From Azolla caroliniana (taxonomy: Eukaryota; Polypodiophyta), in assembly GCA_043228905.1 (NCBI GenBank), contig JBHGNT010000071.1:1-64000 (forward strand): a stretch of 64,000 bases of DNA, read 5' to 3'. The position numbers and the translations under genes are program-made. The notes beneath the pieces were generated by a model. It was not told the DNA's origin. It saw nothing but the letters and a program-made list of their open reading frames with translations, and searched no databases. Positions 1 through 12,674 of the stretch are shown piece after piece. Position 1 is the stretch's first letter. Every line of letters starts with the position of its first letter.

Positions 1-552
1 CAACATACAAATGTGACCTCTCCTCTATTGGTCTCCTCATGACTAAAATTCTCTAACTCTTAAACTTTCTAATGACATCTTAGTCTGCATCATAAGGATG
101 TTAAGACCTTCACTTTGCCCCTCGGTACCTAATTATGCTAATAGTGTGCTCAAAATCCACCAAATAACCATGACCTACAAAAGGTGGAACAAGGAGATGG
201 CTTGTGGATGTATATTGACTTTTGTGTCACTAGCAAGAATGGCCTCTAAATGTGTGTATTTGATCCCCATGTTTGGTGACGGACAGGGCATGAGAAGCAT
301 GGGTGGAGCCTCTAATGGCCATCATGCGATCACACGAACACAATGGGGTGTGTGCGGTAGTCAAGCACATAACCACATGAGTCGAATAGTGTGATCGAAC
401 ACACATAGAGGCAAAATAGATGGAAGTAGTGCAGGTGCATGAGAGATAGAGACAAGTATGCACACACACACACAGGCTCATACCACCGTCATCGATAACG
501 ATGGCGATAGTGACGACGACATAGGCACCCAGACAAATGAAGTGTAACAGCT

Positions 553-553
<1 letters not shown>

Positions 554-600
<47 letters not shown>

Positions 601-612
601 GTGTGTGTGTGT
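554..612. repeat. (GA)n-(GT)n compound microsatellite
   Basis: About 40 bases of GA dinucleotides run directly into a short GT array. It is seen directly in the sequence and is probably length-variable. Confidence 0.95.
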
Positions 613-1400
613 TTCACTAGATCCTTGTGTTCATAACTAATATAACCCCCCCTTTCTCTACAAAGACACAGACACAGTTTTCACAGATGGGTTGGTGTCT
701 TTCGCACATGATAAACCCCACATGGTTCCTTGTGAACCCCCCCAATCCAATTCTCTCTCTCTCTCTCTCTCAAGAAACCATGGCTCTTCTCCTCTCCTCC
801 TCTGTGTTTTCTTTTATCAGACATTTCCCTTCTTCTTTCTTCCTCCTCTTCTTCTTCTTTAGGTTACTCTTTTACCTGCAAGAGGTCCCACTATTGTTCC
901 CTATTCTTCCCGTATACCAACATTTCTATCCATTCTTCAGCAAGCTTCCCGATCGTTTTCTTTGCATTCCTCCCTTACCCGAAAAGTCTTCTGTCTTATT
1001 CTTCTTGTTTGTTCCCGCGATCAATTTTCTTGGCTCGGGTAATAATCGATTGTCTCCCCATTCTCACGTGTTTCTAAATTGTTTTGCAAGGACTATATTT
1101 GTTCGACATGTGTTTGAGTGATAGTTTCTGCTTTCTTTCTGTTCTCTGTATATATATATATATATCTCAGAAGTTAGCGCGACCCTTCAATCTCCACATA
1201 TTTGAAGTTATTACATGGATGTTCGCTGAAGATATCTCAAATTCACTTCCACGTGTTTCAAAATTGGGTCAATTGCTTCTTTTTCTCCTCCATTTTCTGC
1301 CACTATTACATTTTTCCTCCATTTTCTTTCGTTTGTCTCTATTTTGCTGTCTATTTAAAGAGATTAGATGGTAGAAATAGTGTTTTTTTGTATTAGTATT

Positions 1401-1805
1401 AGCTGGAAGTAGCACTTGGTTTTTTTTCTCTTTGGAATCTATTATGGCTGAAAGTAATTTACCTGGCTCCCCTTGACTTCTAGTTGCTTCTAATTCGCAT
1501 GAAAGTAGGTAACTGGACGTTTGATTTAGTGGTTTTTTGTAGCTGATAGTAGCATATGGAATGGTGTTCTAAGTCGATGTTAGCTGAAAGTAGTCATTTT
1601 GTCTAATTTGATAGTCTGATACTGAAAATTCGAATATTCATTTTTGTATTGATTTGTCAGCTGAAAGTAGGTCTATTTCCCTTCCATTTGAGCCTATTTA
1701 CCTAAAAAAACTTTGATTCTCTGTAAAACTCTACAGGAGACTACATTTAAATACAGGGATACGACAAACAATCTGAGCCTAGTACAAAAGCTTTAGCTGA
1801 AAAAC
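1401..1805 (+). repeat. Scattered AGCTGAAAGTAG motif, about six copies
   Basis: Close variants of the 12-mer AGCTGAAAGTAG start near 1401 (AGCTGGAAGTAG), 1446 (GGCTGAAAGTAA), 1541 (AGCTGATAGTAG), 1582 (exact) and 1659 (exact). Weaker matches lie near 1499 and 1794. All are on the + strand, 40-140 bases apart, just upstream of the kinase coding start. This may be a very degenerate tandem repeat or a cluster of sites; no function is known to me. Confidence 0.5.
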
Positions 1806-1822
1806 ATTCAATTAAGAGGTTC

Positions 1823-4800
1823 ATGGATCCAGTATTAAAGAATCGGTTTTCTCTTGGACGGCAATCATCCATGGCTCCTCATCATTCCGACACGGAGGAA
1901 GGATTGCAATCGTTGGAGTTATCTCTTCCTGACAATGTTGACAAGACCATGTTCCTTCTCTTCCTCTCTTGCAAAGGGGACGAGAAAGGTATAGAATCCC
2001 ATCTCGCAGAAGGAGTGAATGTGAATGCTGGAGATTTCGACGATCGCACAGCTCTCCATGTAGCTGCTTGTGAAGGTCATGCCAAGGTTGTGGAATTACT
2101 ATTGAATCATGGAGCTAATGTGAACTCCCGTGATCGTTGGGGTAGCACTGTAAGCTCCTTTGTTCTTGAAGAATTTTGCTGATGGGAGAAGCGAGAAGTT
2201 TTCTCTTCCTCTTACTGCTGTTGAATCATGGAGCTAATGATAGTGTAGTGATTGATAAAGAGGGTTGCACTATTAGCTCCTTTTTTCTTCTTCTTACCTG
2301 TGTTTCCTAACTGGAATTTCTATCATCATTCTTCTTCTTGAAGAAACTTGATGGTTCTCTTCTTCTTACTACTATACATTCAGAGGAGAAGAAGAAAGGA
2401 GCTAACACTACTATCCTGTTTATATTGCTAGCATCTTCTTCTTACCCATGTTTCCCCAATGGAATTTCCTCCTTCTTGAAGAAATTTGTTGGTGGGAAAA
2501 GATAATTTTTTTCTCTTTCTCTTTCTCTTCTGCTGCTGGATCATAAGACTAACGTAAATGAATGATATTGATCAACATATAGAGTAGCACTGTTACCTGC
2601 TTCTTTTTTCTTTTAAACAAAAGAAAATGCTTGATCTTGAAGAGCAAATATAATTTTCATTTCTTCCTTTTTCTGTGTAGCCTCTTGCAGATGCAATGCA
2701 TTATGGCAATAAAGATGTCTGTGTGATTTTAGAGCGAGCTGGAGCCATCTTTCCTGTAAGTTCATTAACTTTCCCTCATGCATGGTGGATATTTTATTCT
2801 TCTTTTCCTTTTTCTTTCACTCATGCTACTTGTAAAAAATATTCTGCAGCAAACGTCTGTAAAAGCTCCAATGGAAGTTGTAAATCCAGCTGACGTCCCT
2901 GACTATGAAGTTAACGCAAAGGAACTTGGCACTTTCAAGAGAGAACCTAAGCTTCCTGGGGTATTCATTTTGTCTCTTGTCTCACAGTGGTCTTGTTTCT
3001 CGGAACCAATGGAAACCGTTTGCATCACTTAGAATCATAAATACCTTATCATATTCATGACTTGTGTAGGGGTTTGTTGATTATGCATGTGTAATGATAT
3101 TTTGTTACATCATGTATGGTGAAATCTGTAGCAACAATCCAAGCCTATTTATATTCACTGTAAAATAGAGTGTTGGATTAAAGATCCAGCAGGAAGTGGG
3201 CTCTGTCTAGCAAATGAGGTAGGGATGTCCTCTAAACCAGAAAGACCTGTGATTTCTCTTTATTTTCCAGAATACCCCTAAATTTTCATTATTCGTATGA
3301 GTGCCCTAATCAGTTCTCGAAAGGGGATGAATTGACCATGTGATTTCTCAAACTGCGCATATAATTGCTCAAGATGAGGTTCGCTGAAGGCATTTGGGGA
3401 ACTTTTAAAGAAAAATCTCGGGGGTATTTTGGATTTTTTTCCAAATTCATTGTATGCTTTAGGTTCATGAGTGGATTTTGAACCGTACACATTGGTAAGC
3501 TCTTGTTTCCCAACTCACTTTAGTGTTGGTCAATGCATTGCAATATGCCAAGCACAAACAGCTCATAATTAGACTTAAAAACCATGGTATTTCTAATCAA
3601 CGATGTCTTCCATTGTTGGTATACATGGTCAGAAAGATTGTCTTGATGTTTTTAGTGTTTGAATAGATTGGATTCTACAGGCAGAGAAAACCTGCAAAAA
3701 TGTCATATTAGGGATCTTTATGTTTTCTTTGATCCTTCCTCTAGAAGTAATCTTTGATAGCATGGCTGATCGAATGACCCACAACATTGATTGAGCTTCT
3801 TGTTGTAACTTGTACACTTAGTCTCTATAAGACATCTTTGTTTATCTTTATGTTTTGAATCTATCCATATTGATGTTCATGTTTGATGGTACATACTGTT
3901 GAGAAAACAAGCTCAACCACACATATTGTATACACGTGATCCTCTATAGCACTATATTCACATACCATCTCAATGTTGTTTTTTCATGGTAGCATACATA
4001 GCTTTAGTGGAGGTTTTTTGCTATGCCATGCTTTGCATTTTCCTCAGAATTTGGCTACATAGAAATCTTGGAGGATTTCTTGTTCTGATAATATACAGCC
4101 CTGTTTTTCCATGTTTAAAAAAAGTGGTTGATATTTTACCTGGATGTACATTTGGAAAGAAGCTTTAATCCAAAGGTCCACAATACATTAATCAGTAGTC
4201 TCGTGATTTACATTAAATTATCGTGTTAGGGATCTTAATTGAAGTGAGCGTATCAACTCCAATTATGAGAGTCCTTCATATATTGACTAATATAGAACTG
4301 TGTGACTAACCAAACTGTTGTTTTTGAGCTACATAATGTATTGAATTATTGTTGAAACTTTATGCAGTATACTGTTGGTACATGGCATGGCACTCAAGTT
4401 GCTGTAAAGGAGATTCCTGATGACTTATCAAACCGAACACATGTTGTGTAAGTTTTATGCTTTCTTTGTTGAAATTCCAACTTGTCTTTGTAAACTAAAA
4501 AGTTTCAAGTGCGTTAAACTTAGCACTGCAATGCAAAACTGCTGTTCAAGTGTGTAAACCTTAATAATCTTTATGTATCAGAGGTTTATTTTTATAAACT
4601 ATTACTGAATAGGAAATAATTTATTTCATAGATAGCCATTATTCGTTGTGGTATTGGAAGGCGAAAATACTACTAAACACCCTAGTTACTTTGTATATGT
4701 GCATGGCAATACACAGAACACACATGTATGTTTGTGTATATCTGATACTAATGCAAATTCTATGCTAGAACTGCAGATATATATTATATATAAATTTATT

Positions 4801-7800
4801 GCATGGCCAAGATGCTATCCAACACCTCTGTTAGCCTTATATATAAGGATGCAATGTTTGTTTAGTTGTGTTTGGATGTTTATTAAGCTTATAGGATGTT
4901 GTCCTGTGTATGTAGATAACATATTTATGAACTGAAGCTCAATGTTTGCATTGTTATTATAAGTTTCAATGTTTGTTTATTAACAATTGTGTTAGGACAG
5001 AGACATTCCTTGACGATTGAAATTTTCAACTGCATATGAACAAACTGAAGAACTGTTCTAAAATCAACTATAAATGATCTTGATGTAATCTCTGTAACTG
5101 TGTCAACAAATTTACTTGCAAGAGTTATCTATGTCGAATTTAGGTGCTAAAGATGCTTGCTCAGTATCAAAATATTCATTGCCGAGGCTAATTGTATTTG
5201 GTTTAGTGTTTCATCACAATGTTTTGTAATGTAGGAGTGTTTTTCGGGAAGAGTTGGCTTTATTACAAAAGTTGCGACATCCGAACATTGTACAATTTTT
5301 AGGTGCTGTAACTCAAAGCACTCCAATGCGTATCATCGTGGAGTATTGTGCTGGGGTATGCAATGTTGTAGATTGATCTTTTCACTTTGATAATTTTAAT
5401 ATTGTATACTTTTTATCTTCAGTTATAAGTCTATGTCAGAATTCTCTCATGAATTCCCATTTCAGTCTCATTATTTTCCCAATTGGTCAACCCCTCCAAG
5501 AGAAAAGGGAGGATGAATTGGCCATTTAATTGCTCAAATAACACATATAATTGCTCTTCTGGTGTTTAACAATGGCAGTTTGGGAAATGAAAAATTAGGG
5601 GGCGTTTTGGAGTTTATATATATCTACTTTTTATCAATCCCGTTAAAAGTTTTTGAATGGTTCATAACCTGTTTGTTCCTCAAGCAATCTGAGTAAACAA
5701 ATAACAAGACTTTTATTTCTATGATGAACTATTACACATCCTTTACAATTTCCCCTTCCCATAGATTGCAATCGGTCTCTCTCGGATGTTAAAAATATAT
5801 CTATCTTCTCCTCATAGTGAGATTTTCTCTCCTCAAGTTTATGTTCTGATTTTTTATGGAGTTGGGCTTCTGTATTCTCTATTCATTGTCATTTACAAAA
5901 AGTCTATTGTGAGGTACATAAGAGGAAACATGTACGCAGTTTAACATGGTGGATTGAACAGGGGGATTTACATTGGTATTTGGAGCAGAAAGGCCAACTA
6001 GAGCTAATAAAAGCTGTGAGATATGCTCTTGACATAGCAATGTAAGAACATTTTATTGCCTATGAATTTGTTTGTTGGTAAGGGGATTGATTACTAGGGT
6101 TTAAGTCACTCTTTGGAGTGGAGCCAAAATTTCTGTTCTCTATGTATTGAGACCTCTTTCTAATGACAACTCCATGAGTATGACAAAAAATGGAAACTTC
6201 AAAACCATGACATTCACATGGTGCTTACAAATTTTTGTCAGCTATTAAAGTGGTTTTGAATTTGTGATTCAGAAGATTAATTTTGGTTTTCAATTGTCCA
6301 TTTCTAATCGTCTTCAATTTTAACTTTGAGGATTCTGATAATATACTTGAACTGTATAATATAAGTGTATTTAGCCAGACTATAGTTTGAATTTTGTCAG
6401 TACTTTGTATGAATTTTATCTGAGTACTATCTGGCATGTATGGCATCACTATCCATCAATATTATATTGGTTCAATCCATGTTTTTGCACATATGATGTA
6501 GGGGGTTGAATTATTTACATCAATGGAAGCCTGATCCGATCATTCACCGGGAATTAAAACCAAGGTAGTGGATTTTGTTTTCATCTTGTCTATGGGAAAT
6601 AAAATATTCTCATGTGTGAATATACCCATGAATAGTATTCTCATCATCGAAGGACAAGTGAGAGAGAATTTATTGTGGTTATTTGTGTGTTATTTGCTAT
6701 AGTTACTAATCTTTTCTCTTCTCAGTATGTTGCCAGAAACATACTTCGGGATAGAGTGGGCCGCCTTAAGGTAGCAGACTTTTATCTTGGTCAGATTCTG
6801 AAAGCATTTTCTGAGTCAACCGCAGATTCTAACATCCCTTCTCGTGAGTGGTGAAGAATTAATTCTGAAAACGATTAGATACTTGGACAAGATTTTAAAC
6901 TACTTCTTACATTTTTCATTGTGATGCTTGAATTCAGGTCATTACATGGCTCCTGAACTATTGCTAGGAAAAGCATTTGACAAGAAAGTGGATGTATATT
7001 CATTCGGCATAATTTTATATCAGGTATAAATACAATTTAGATTATAAAAGACACTAAAAGCTTATCATAAAGCCATAGACATGTGGGAGGTTTGAACGGC
7101 TGATGGATTTTCTTATGACTATTGCAGATGATTGAAGGTCGTTCAGAGTTCTTTCTACGAAAGGAAGAAGATGTGATTCAGGCAGTTTGCCATGAACATA
7201 TCAGGCCATCTTTCAGATCAAAGGACAGACACTATCCTGAAGGACTGAAAAAGTGAGTGAAAATAATCCTATGATATATGACGAGATGTTTGTAAATTTC
7301 TTAACATTGAAAATCATATATACATAAGGTATGACAGAGTTCTTATTAAAAGGACTTTTTTGAGTCTGTCCATTACTATTTTCCAAGTCCAACCAGAAGC
7401 AGGCAATATCATCAGTTAGAAATTAGAAAGAAATAATAGCGTTTACTAGAGGCTACATTGGACTTATCAGACAAATCATGGTCACAAATATGGGGGGATT
7501 GATGTTATCCATAAAGCTCTAGGTTTCCTAAAGGCTCCATGATCATTATCTTAATGCATATGCTGGAATAATTTCGGAGTTGCTATGTATGAGAGTAGTA
7601 ATGACCAAACTTCATATCCAAGATTGGTTGGTACTGTGAAATGACGCTATGATGAAGTTTTACAAGTGTATCTGGATGTCTTTGTGTGGATTGGAAAGGT
7701 GAGCAATTATCTTCATGACCTGGTGATGGTATGGCCGATGTGCCTTATATCCTGTTACTTGCAGTTTTCGATATCCGTGGCATTCCTTTGTTGATCTATG

Positions 7801-8727
7801 ATGATTCCTTGGCACGTTGTTATTGGAGATAAGGAGCTATGGAAGAAATCAGTGATGTGAAATTGTTGTTGCATCCTGCATGCACCGTGTTTCTGAAGTT
7901 CAAAAGACTGTCATAGGTCAGCCTTCTTCATCATTTTTTCAATGGTGGTGGAGTCCACATTCAGGGTGGCATACTTATCTCTAATGTGGTTGAAAGCTGC
8001 CATCCACGCACAAAATGTTCCTTGCTTTCAATGCCTCCTCCACATAATTTACAAAATCTTTCAGTTCTTAGGTATGCAAAATACTCATCCTGTCTCAATC
8101 TTTAGTTGGTGGGACGAAACTCTGAGTTGGCCTATTTCTTTGTGTGTCTGTATATCCATCCTTTGAGAAGTTCATGAAAGGATTTTTGGATATTCATGAA
8201 ATGACCATGCATTCAACCCCTACATTCCACAGAACCATTTAATATATTAATGAAATTAACGAGATTTGCGTATGTCAAGAAAGACATGGGTGATTCCCCA
8301 ATATGAAAAAGAAGAAGAGGGGAGACTCTCGTATTCCCTTGGTTTCTCCGTAGTCGTATACAAGTAATGTTATGTGTTTTACAGTGCTACAACATTTTTG
8401 TACTAGAAAGAAAGAAGAATGTTTTGCAGACATGATAGAAGAGGTGAGGATAAATAATAAGTAGTGGAGCACTATGATTGGGGGATGGGTGCTCTTAACA
8501 CTTCAAAATCAAAAGCATTCCTATATGTCTCCTACTATTTGACTCCGCCTGATATTCCAAATAGATGAAGGTATAGCTCGTTTGAAAGGTTATATATGAT
8601 AGTGATCCTCACAACTCCATTCTGCATGGTCAACTAATAAATATCACAACTTCAATAAATGTGTGAAAGGAAGAAAGATATATTAACGTCTTTTAAGAGG
8701 CCCAAATGGCCTATACGACCATACAAG

Positions 8728-8802
<75 letters not shown>

Positions 8803-9831
8803 TAATGTCTACCACAGAGGCAGAAATCGGCCTATGAAAGAAATCATGATTACAAATATGGGTTGATAATGGCGAGTAATAATCTCATTGTTTAGTACTG
8901 GTATGGAATTGTCCTTCTAGTATGGCAATAGTTGCAAATCCTCCAGTGAGTCGATCTTGGTGGCATGGGTCATAGAGAACCACCTGGTGGTGCTTGTAAA
9001 TGCGACTCCTAGATAGACACAGTAGTTCTCTACTTTGACATGGCTCATGATAGGGTGAAGACAGCTTGTCAGTGTGGATGTGCAGATGTGAGTCTATGCT
9101 TTGTTGTCCAAAAATTCCTGGATAGGGCATACTTTGACGTAGCTCATGCTAGGGTGAACAGAGCTTGTGTGTGTGGATCTACAGATGCGAGTCGATGCCT
9201 TGCTGCCCAAAATCCTGTCTAGGGCAGTTGTAGATCTGCATGCATCGATACCAGTTGCTGAAATATGAATTAGATTGTAATACAGCCCCTCATAAATAAG
9301 AATATGGATAGGGATACATTATATTTTGATTCCCTCAGTGTGTTTGCGTGTTATTTAGTTCTCTACCTACAATCTTTCCTTTTTTGCTTGGTCCACGAAG
9401 CAATGTAATATAAGGATATGGTTGGTGTTAGAGAATGCACCTTTGACTGCTTGACCTGAGGCTCGTCTTTTTCAACGTCAAGCATTTCTCTATATGATTT
9501 AGCAAGCATGTGACCTCACTTATAGATAAGCATAATTGTGTGGAGATGATAGTAATGTGTCTGCAAGGTTTAGTAATATTTGAAAGCTGATAGTGTTTCT
9601 CTCTAGGTTCTTTCCATTTATGTCTATAATGCTTTCTAGATAATGTGTCTTTCTTTCAGGCTTATAGAGGCATGCTGGGACAAGGATCCAATGGCTCGAC
9701 CAGGCTTTGGGCGTATTATTGCTGACCTTCAGGTAATAAAGCCTTTGTGTGTAAAGCAAAGCCTTTGGCGGAGGGTGCTCAAGACTCCTAAGAGAAACTC
9801 AAGTCTCAGGTCTCTGAGCTTCAAGTTCTAA
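1823..9831 (+). CDS. Ankyrin-repeat Raf-like protein kinase (ILK type), probable pseudokinase
   Basis: Exons: 1823-2149, 2681-2755, 2850-2960, 4368-4447, 5235-5355, 5962-6041, 6502-6564, 6737-6843, 6938-7023, 7128-7252, 9660-9831. All junctions are GT-AG and in phase, giving 448 aa. The N-terminal part has ankyrin repeats (DRTALHVAACEGH, then LADAMHYGNKDV) ahead of a kinase domain. Visible kinase motifs are VAVK (ATP lysine), HPNIVQFLGAVTQ, HRELKPRN where HRD is usual, VADFYLG where DFG is usual, MAPEL, DVYSFG and the RPGFGRI region. The order matches plant integrin-linked-kinase-like (Raf group C1) proteins, whose Arabidopsis members also carry altered HRD/DFG motifs. The tail IKPLCVKQSLWRRVLK resembles the family's C-terminal CSKQGWW segment, so the frame was read through the GTAATA at 9733 to the stop at 9829-9831. 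The catalytic Asp of HRD and the Gly of DFG are both replaced, so weak or no phosphotransfer is inferred. A role as a signalling scaffold is a guess. Confidence 0.88.
2221..2606 (+). repeat. Decayed copies of the exon 1 3' end inside kinase intron 1
   Basis: The end of exon 1 with its donor (TTGAATCATGGAGCTAATG ... GTAGCACTGTAAGCTCC, about 2102-2160) recurs as a clear copy at 2221-2290 (same opening bases, then GGTTGCACTATTAGCTCC) and as a poorer one at about 2537-2606 (TGGATCATAAGACTAACG ... GTAGCACTGTTACCTGC). Flanking TTCTTCTTGAAGAAA tracts also repeat. Intron 1 therefore seems built partly from tandem copies of the exon edge. Confidence 0.7.
3267..3432. mobile_element. Possible small terminal-inverted-repeat (MITE-like) element in kinase intron 3
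   Basis: The segment starts CCAGAATACCCC and ends GGGGTATTTTGG, whose reverse complement is CCAAAATACCCC, so 11 of 12 terminal bases match as an inverted repeat about 166 bases apart. The inner part (GGATGAATTG ... ATATAATTGCTC) has a diverged relative in intron 5 at about 5462-5615. No target-site duplication is clear in the T-rich flanks. A non-autonomous DNA element is the likeliest reading. Confidence 0.45.
8729..8800. repeat. (GA)n microsatellite
   Basis: About 36 uninterrupted GA units lie inside kinase intron 10. Seen directly. Confidence 0.97.
9031..9228 (+). repeat. Two-copy 99-bp tandem repeat
   Basis: Copy 1 (9031-9129) starts TACTTTGACATGGCTCATG and copy 2 (9130-9228) starts TACTTTGACGTAGCTCATG. 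Both contain CAGATG(T/C)GAGTC and end in a TAGGGCA-like sequence. The copies are roughly 85% alike by eye. The unit length is a multiple of three, and both copies are open in one + frame, but no product is recognised. Confidence 0.85.
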
Positions 9832-12662
9832 ACAGTATCGAAAAGTAATGTGGGTTATGATTTCGGATAATTTGAGTCTTTAATTAGTATCAGAGAAAAA
9901 ACCTTGGCTTGCAAATCTTTAAATTTTTCTATACTATATCTCATGCAATAAAAATCGTCCTCCCTTTTCATGTTTGTACAACCAAGTGTGAAAAATATAG
10001 GATGTGAGATGGGTGGCATTCACTCGATGCTAATCAGACTTGAAAAGAAACATTCTCTCTGTTTTTCGTATTAGGGTTGTGCCCTAACGATAAGTCATAT
10101 TTTTATCAGCCAATGAATTTATTTGTAAACATACTATTCCACGTCTCTCTTGCTCTCTCGCTCTATCATATATTGGTTCCTAGTGGATGGTAATACATCA
10201 TGTTTCTTTGTCTGATTGATGAATCCAAGATTGAAATGAGTGGGGAATATGTTTCCAAGTGTGTGGAAAAGAAACGTGGTACTGCCACTTGATAACCATA
10301 GGGTACACAATCTTTTTTTTGAAATTAGCATTTATATTTGAAAGAGAAACCTGCCTAAATCTGCTGATATGTTTGAGACATTCAAAGAGTATTCCTGCAT
10401 GTTGGCTGATGGATTCTCAACACCTGCCCTCTATGAGCCCACTCACATAATTTCCTTTTATTAGAGACCCTAGTACATGATTAGGTTCCGAGGAATGAAA
10501 TGAATTACTTTTACTCAGTTTGTGTTGAAGTATGTAAATGATTGCTGAATCCTTTTTCAATGGGAGCTTCTACATGAAGGGTCAGAGTAAACATGTAGTT
10601 ATAGCTAAGCAATATTTAGGTAATATGTGTTGTTAATTATAGGGTTTATATAGTAAGTGATCCTTAATTTGAAAGCAGGCATGTACTAAATTGGTTTGTA
10701 ACGGTTTCTAAAGAAAACTTGGAATGGTTCCAATTAGTTATTCATTTTAATCTAAACGCATCCGTTGTCCTTCGATTCTCTGTTTATGTGTTTGTCTGCT
10801 TGATACATATGCATCCATCCATTATCCTTCGATTCTGTCTGCTTGATACATATGCATCCATCTATTGTCCTTCGATTCCCTGTTTATCAGTAATTTTTTG
10901 TTCTTTATATTTCTGATTTATGTGTTCAAAGTTCAAACATAATTTTCATGCGATTAGGTGCCTTTAAAATTATGTGGGTTATTTTGCGAATATAATCCTT
11001 TTTGTGGCGTCTCATTAATGTAAAGGTAAAATTTCCTACATATTCCCTCTCAAATTTCTGTTGTAAAATCTCAATCAGATGACTGTCATTTGTTTTGCAA
11101 TTAATCTTCGGAAATTCTTTGCTTAATATAAAGAGTTACTCGCCTTCAAATTAAATGCACTAAGGCTATATGTATATGCATAATTGATCAAATTTGGCCG
11201 GCCATTAATTCCTCGCAATCACTATAATCGAAACTTTGATTAATGCATAAAGTGATCTGTTTTCTTGATTAGTAATTAAAATTAATTTCAATGGATACTA
11301 GATTGCAAGGATAAGAATGTGGTTTGTCATTCCATCATATATGACCAATCCAAGGCATGGATTGGTTTCGGTTTTTTAGGTCATGGTAACTTTGTCCTTG
11401 CGTGTTCCAGATCCACATGTTATAACAACTTTATTCGTACATGTATAGATGTGCGATCCAACTTTGGGGATCTATCCCCAATTTATTTATCCTTACATGC
11501 ATTGGCATGTGCTCCAAATTTGGGGATCCATACTAACGTCAAAATGTATCACATTCACAATACCATGCTTGACTAGTACAATAAATTATATATGTTCACT
11601 TGCACTACATTCACATTAGTGCCATTTTTGTTGGGAATCATCCATTTCTTTCCGACTCTACATGCTAGTCATATGGCTGTAGTGAGAAATATATGACAAA
11701 CTATGGCATTCGTTGCCCAATGATGCTTCATGTTTAGACTTTGAGATGAGAGAAAACACAAATTTAATTGCACTGAAAACCCCAACCCTAATTTAGATGC
11801 ATCACAAACCAAACTACAATCGCTAATCAGGTTAACCAATGTGTGTTTGTTCCATCTCCACGAGGAATATGCTCCATGACCACCTATTACGAAAACTTTC
11901 AAGACACGACAATCCAACGTAACTAGAATGTGTGATTGAGTTTGAACAAACCAAAAACTGAACCATTAGCCTGATACAATTGTTAATCAACCTTCACAAC
12001 ATATCTGGGTAAGAGTCGTCATGCTATGTATCATTAAGTTGGTGCTCATGCGCATTGTTTCGGTGAACAAACGGCTTGGTGGTGATGGTGGGCGAATATG
12101 ATTGAGATAGTTGGCTGAACTAATCCTAGTGTTTTGTTTTGTTTTTTTCCAAAAATTTACCACTTCCATTAGTTATGACAATGTACAAAGGAGATAATAT
12201 ACAACTCCTCATATCTTACAAAACTTGCATGGTTACAAAGAGACCAACATGTGCAAAGGAATCAACAAAAAATATAAGCTAATTAATCTTCTTCTTTTTT
12301 CCATAAAAATATGCTCCATTAGTATTAATAAAAATATAAGCTAATTAATCATTGTATCAAGAGGGACGAGCAGAGGAGGATGAGCAACCTTCCTTTGGAG
12401 AATCTGGGTTATAACAACATGCATCCAATGAGCGGAGTATAAGTGATCCTAGTGTTATATGTGAGGGGTAAATATGTAGGACGAAGTATTATGGACGTGC
12501 AGCCTGAGGCCAAGTGTGGGCGACAGCCAGGCCAGCCCGCCCGACCAAGGGTGGTATGGACCCCGCCCCCCTGAGACATAAAAACAACACACAGTTAAGT
12601 TCAAAAGTGTCCGACCAAGTGTGAACGCACCACACCCGACCACAAATTAAACCGTTCAGAAA
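9832..12662. other. Intergenic region
   Basis: AT-rich sequence between the kinase gene and the next gene. A short internal duplication of CTGCTTGATACATATGCATC lies at about 10797-10862. The 12480-12660 part is more GC-rich and leads into a CT/CA microsatellite. No recognisable exon, tRNA or transposase was found. The open frames at 11319-11576 and 11669-11917 look like chance. Confidence 0.5.
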
Positions 12663-12674
12663 TTGCAAACGGCC

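Larger units (their letters stand above)
1..1822. other. Upstream region of the ankyrin kinase gene
   Basis: No coding exon is recognised here. The stretch holds a (GA)n/(GT)n microsatellite near 554-612, a pyrimidine-rich tract at about 745-1340 (runs of TCTTC and TTTC) that could be promoter or 5' leader, a short (TA)n at about 1149-1166, and a scattered AGCTGAAAGTAG motif from about 1400. Open frames over 627-1374 follow the pyrimidine bias and show no domain. A 5' untranslated exon and intron before the kinase start is plausible but cannot be fixed from sequence alone. Confidence 0.5.
7253..9659. other. Kinase intron 10, 2.4 kb
   Basis: This intron has a GTGAGT donor and a TTTCAG acceptor. 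It holds a long (GA)n array at about 8729-8800 and a two-copy 99-bp tandem repeat at 9031-9228. No coding sequence was recognised on either strand, and the short open frames at 7942-8166 and 8885-9222 show no family features. Confidence 0.6.

Noticed and set aside
627-1374. Open frames of 164 and 96 codons upstream of the kinase
   Set aside because: They track a pyrimidine-rich tract (Phe/Leu/Ser-rich translation), show no domain and overlap each other in different frames.
9733-9738. GTAATA after the kinase RPGFGRIIADLQ block considered as a splice donor
   Set aside because: Reading through gives a tail that resembles the family's C-terminal segment and a stop soon after; no further exon was found downstream.
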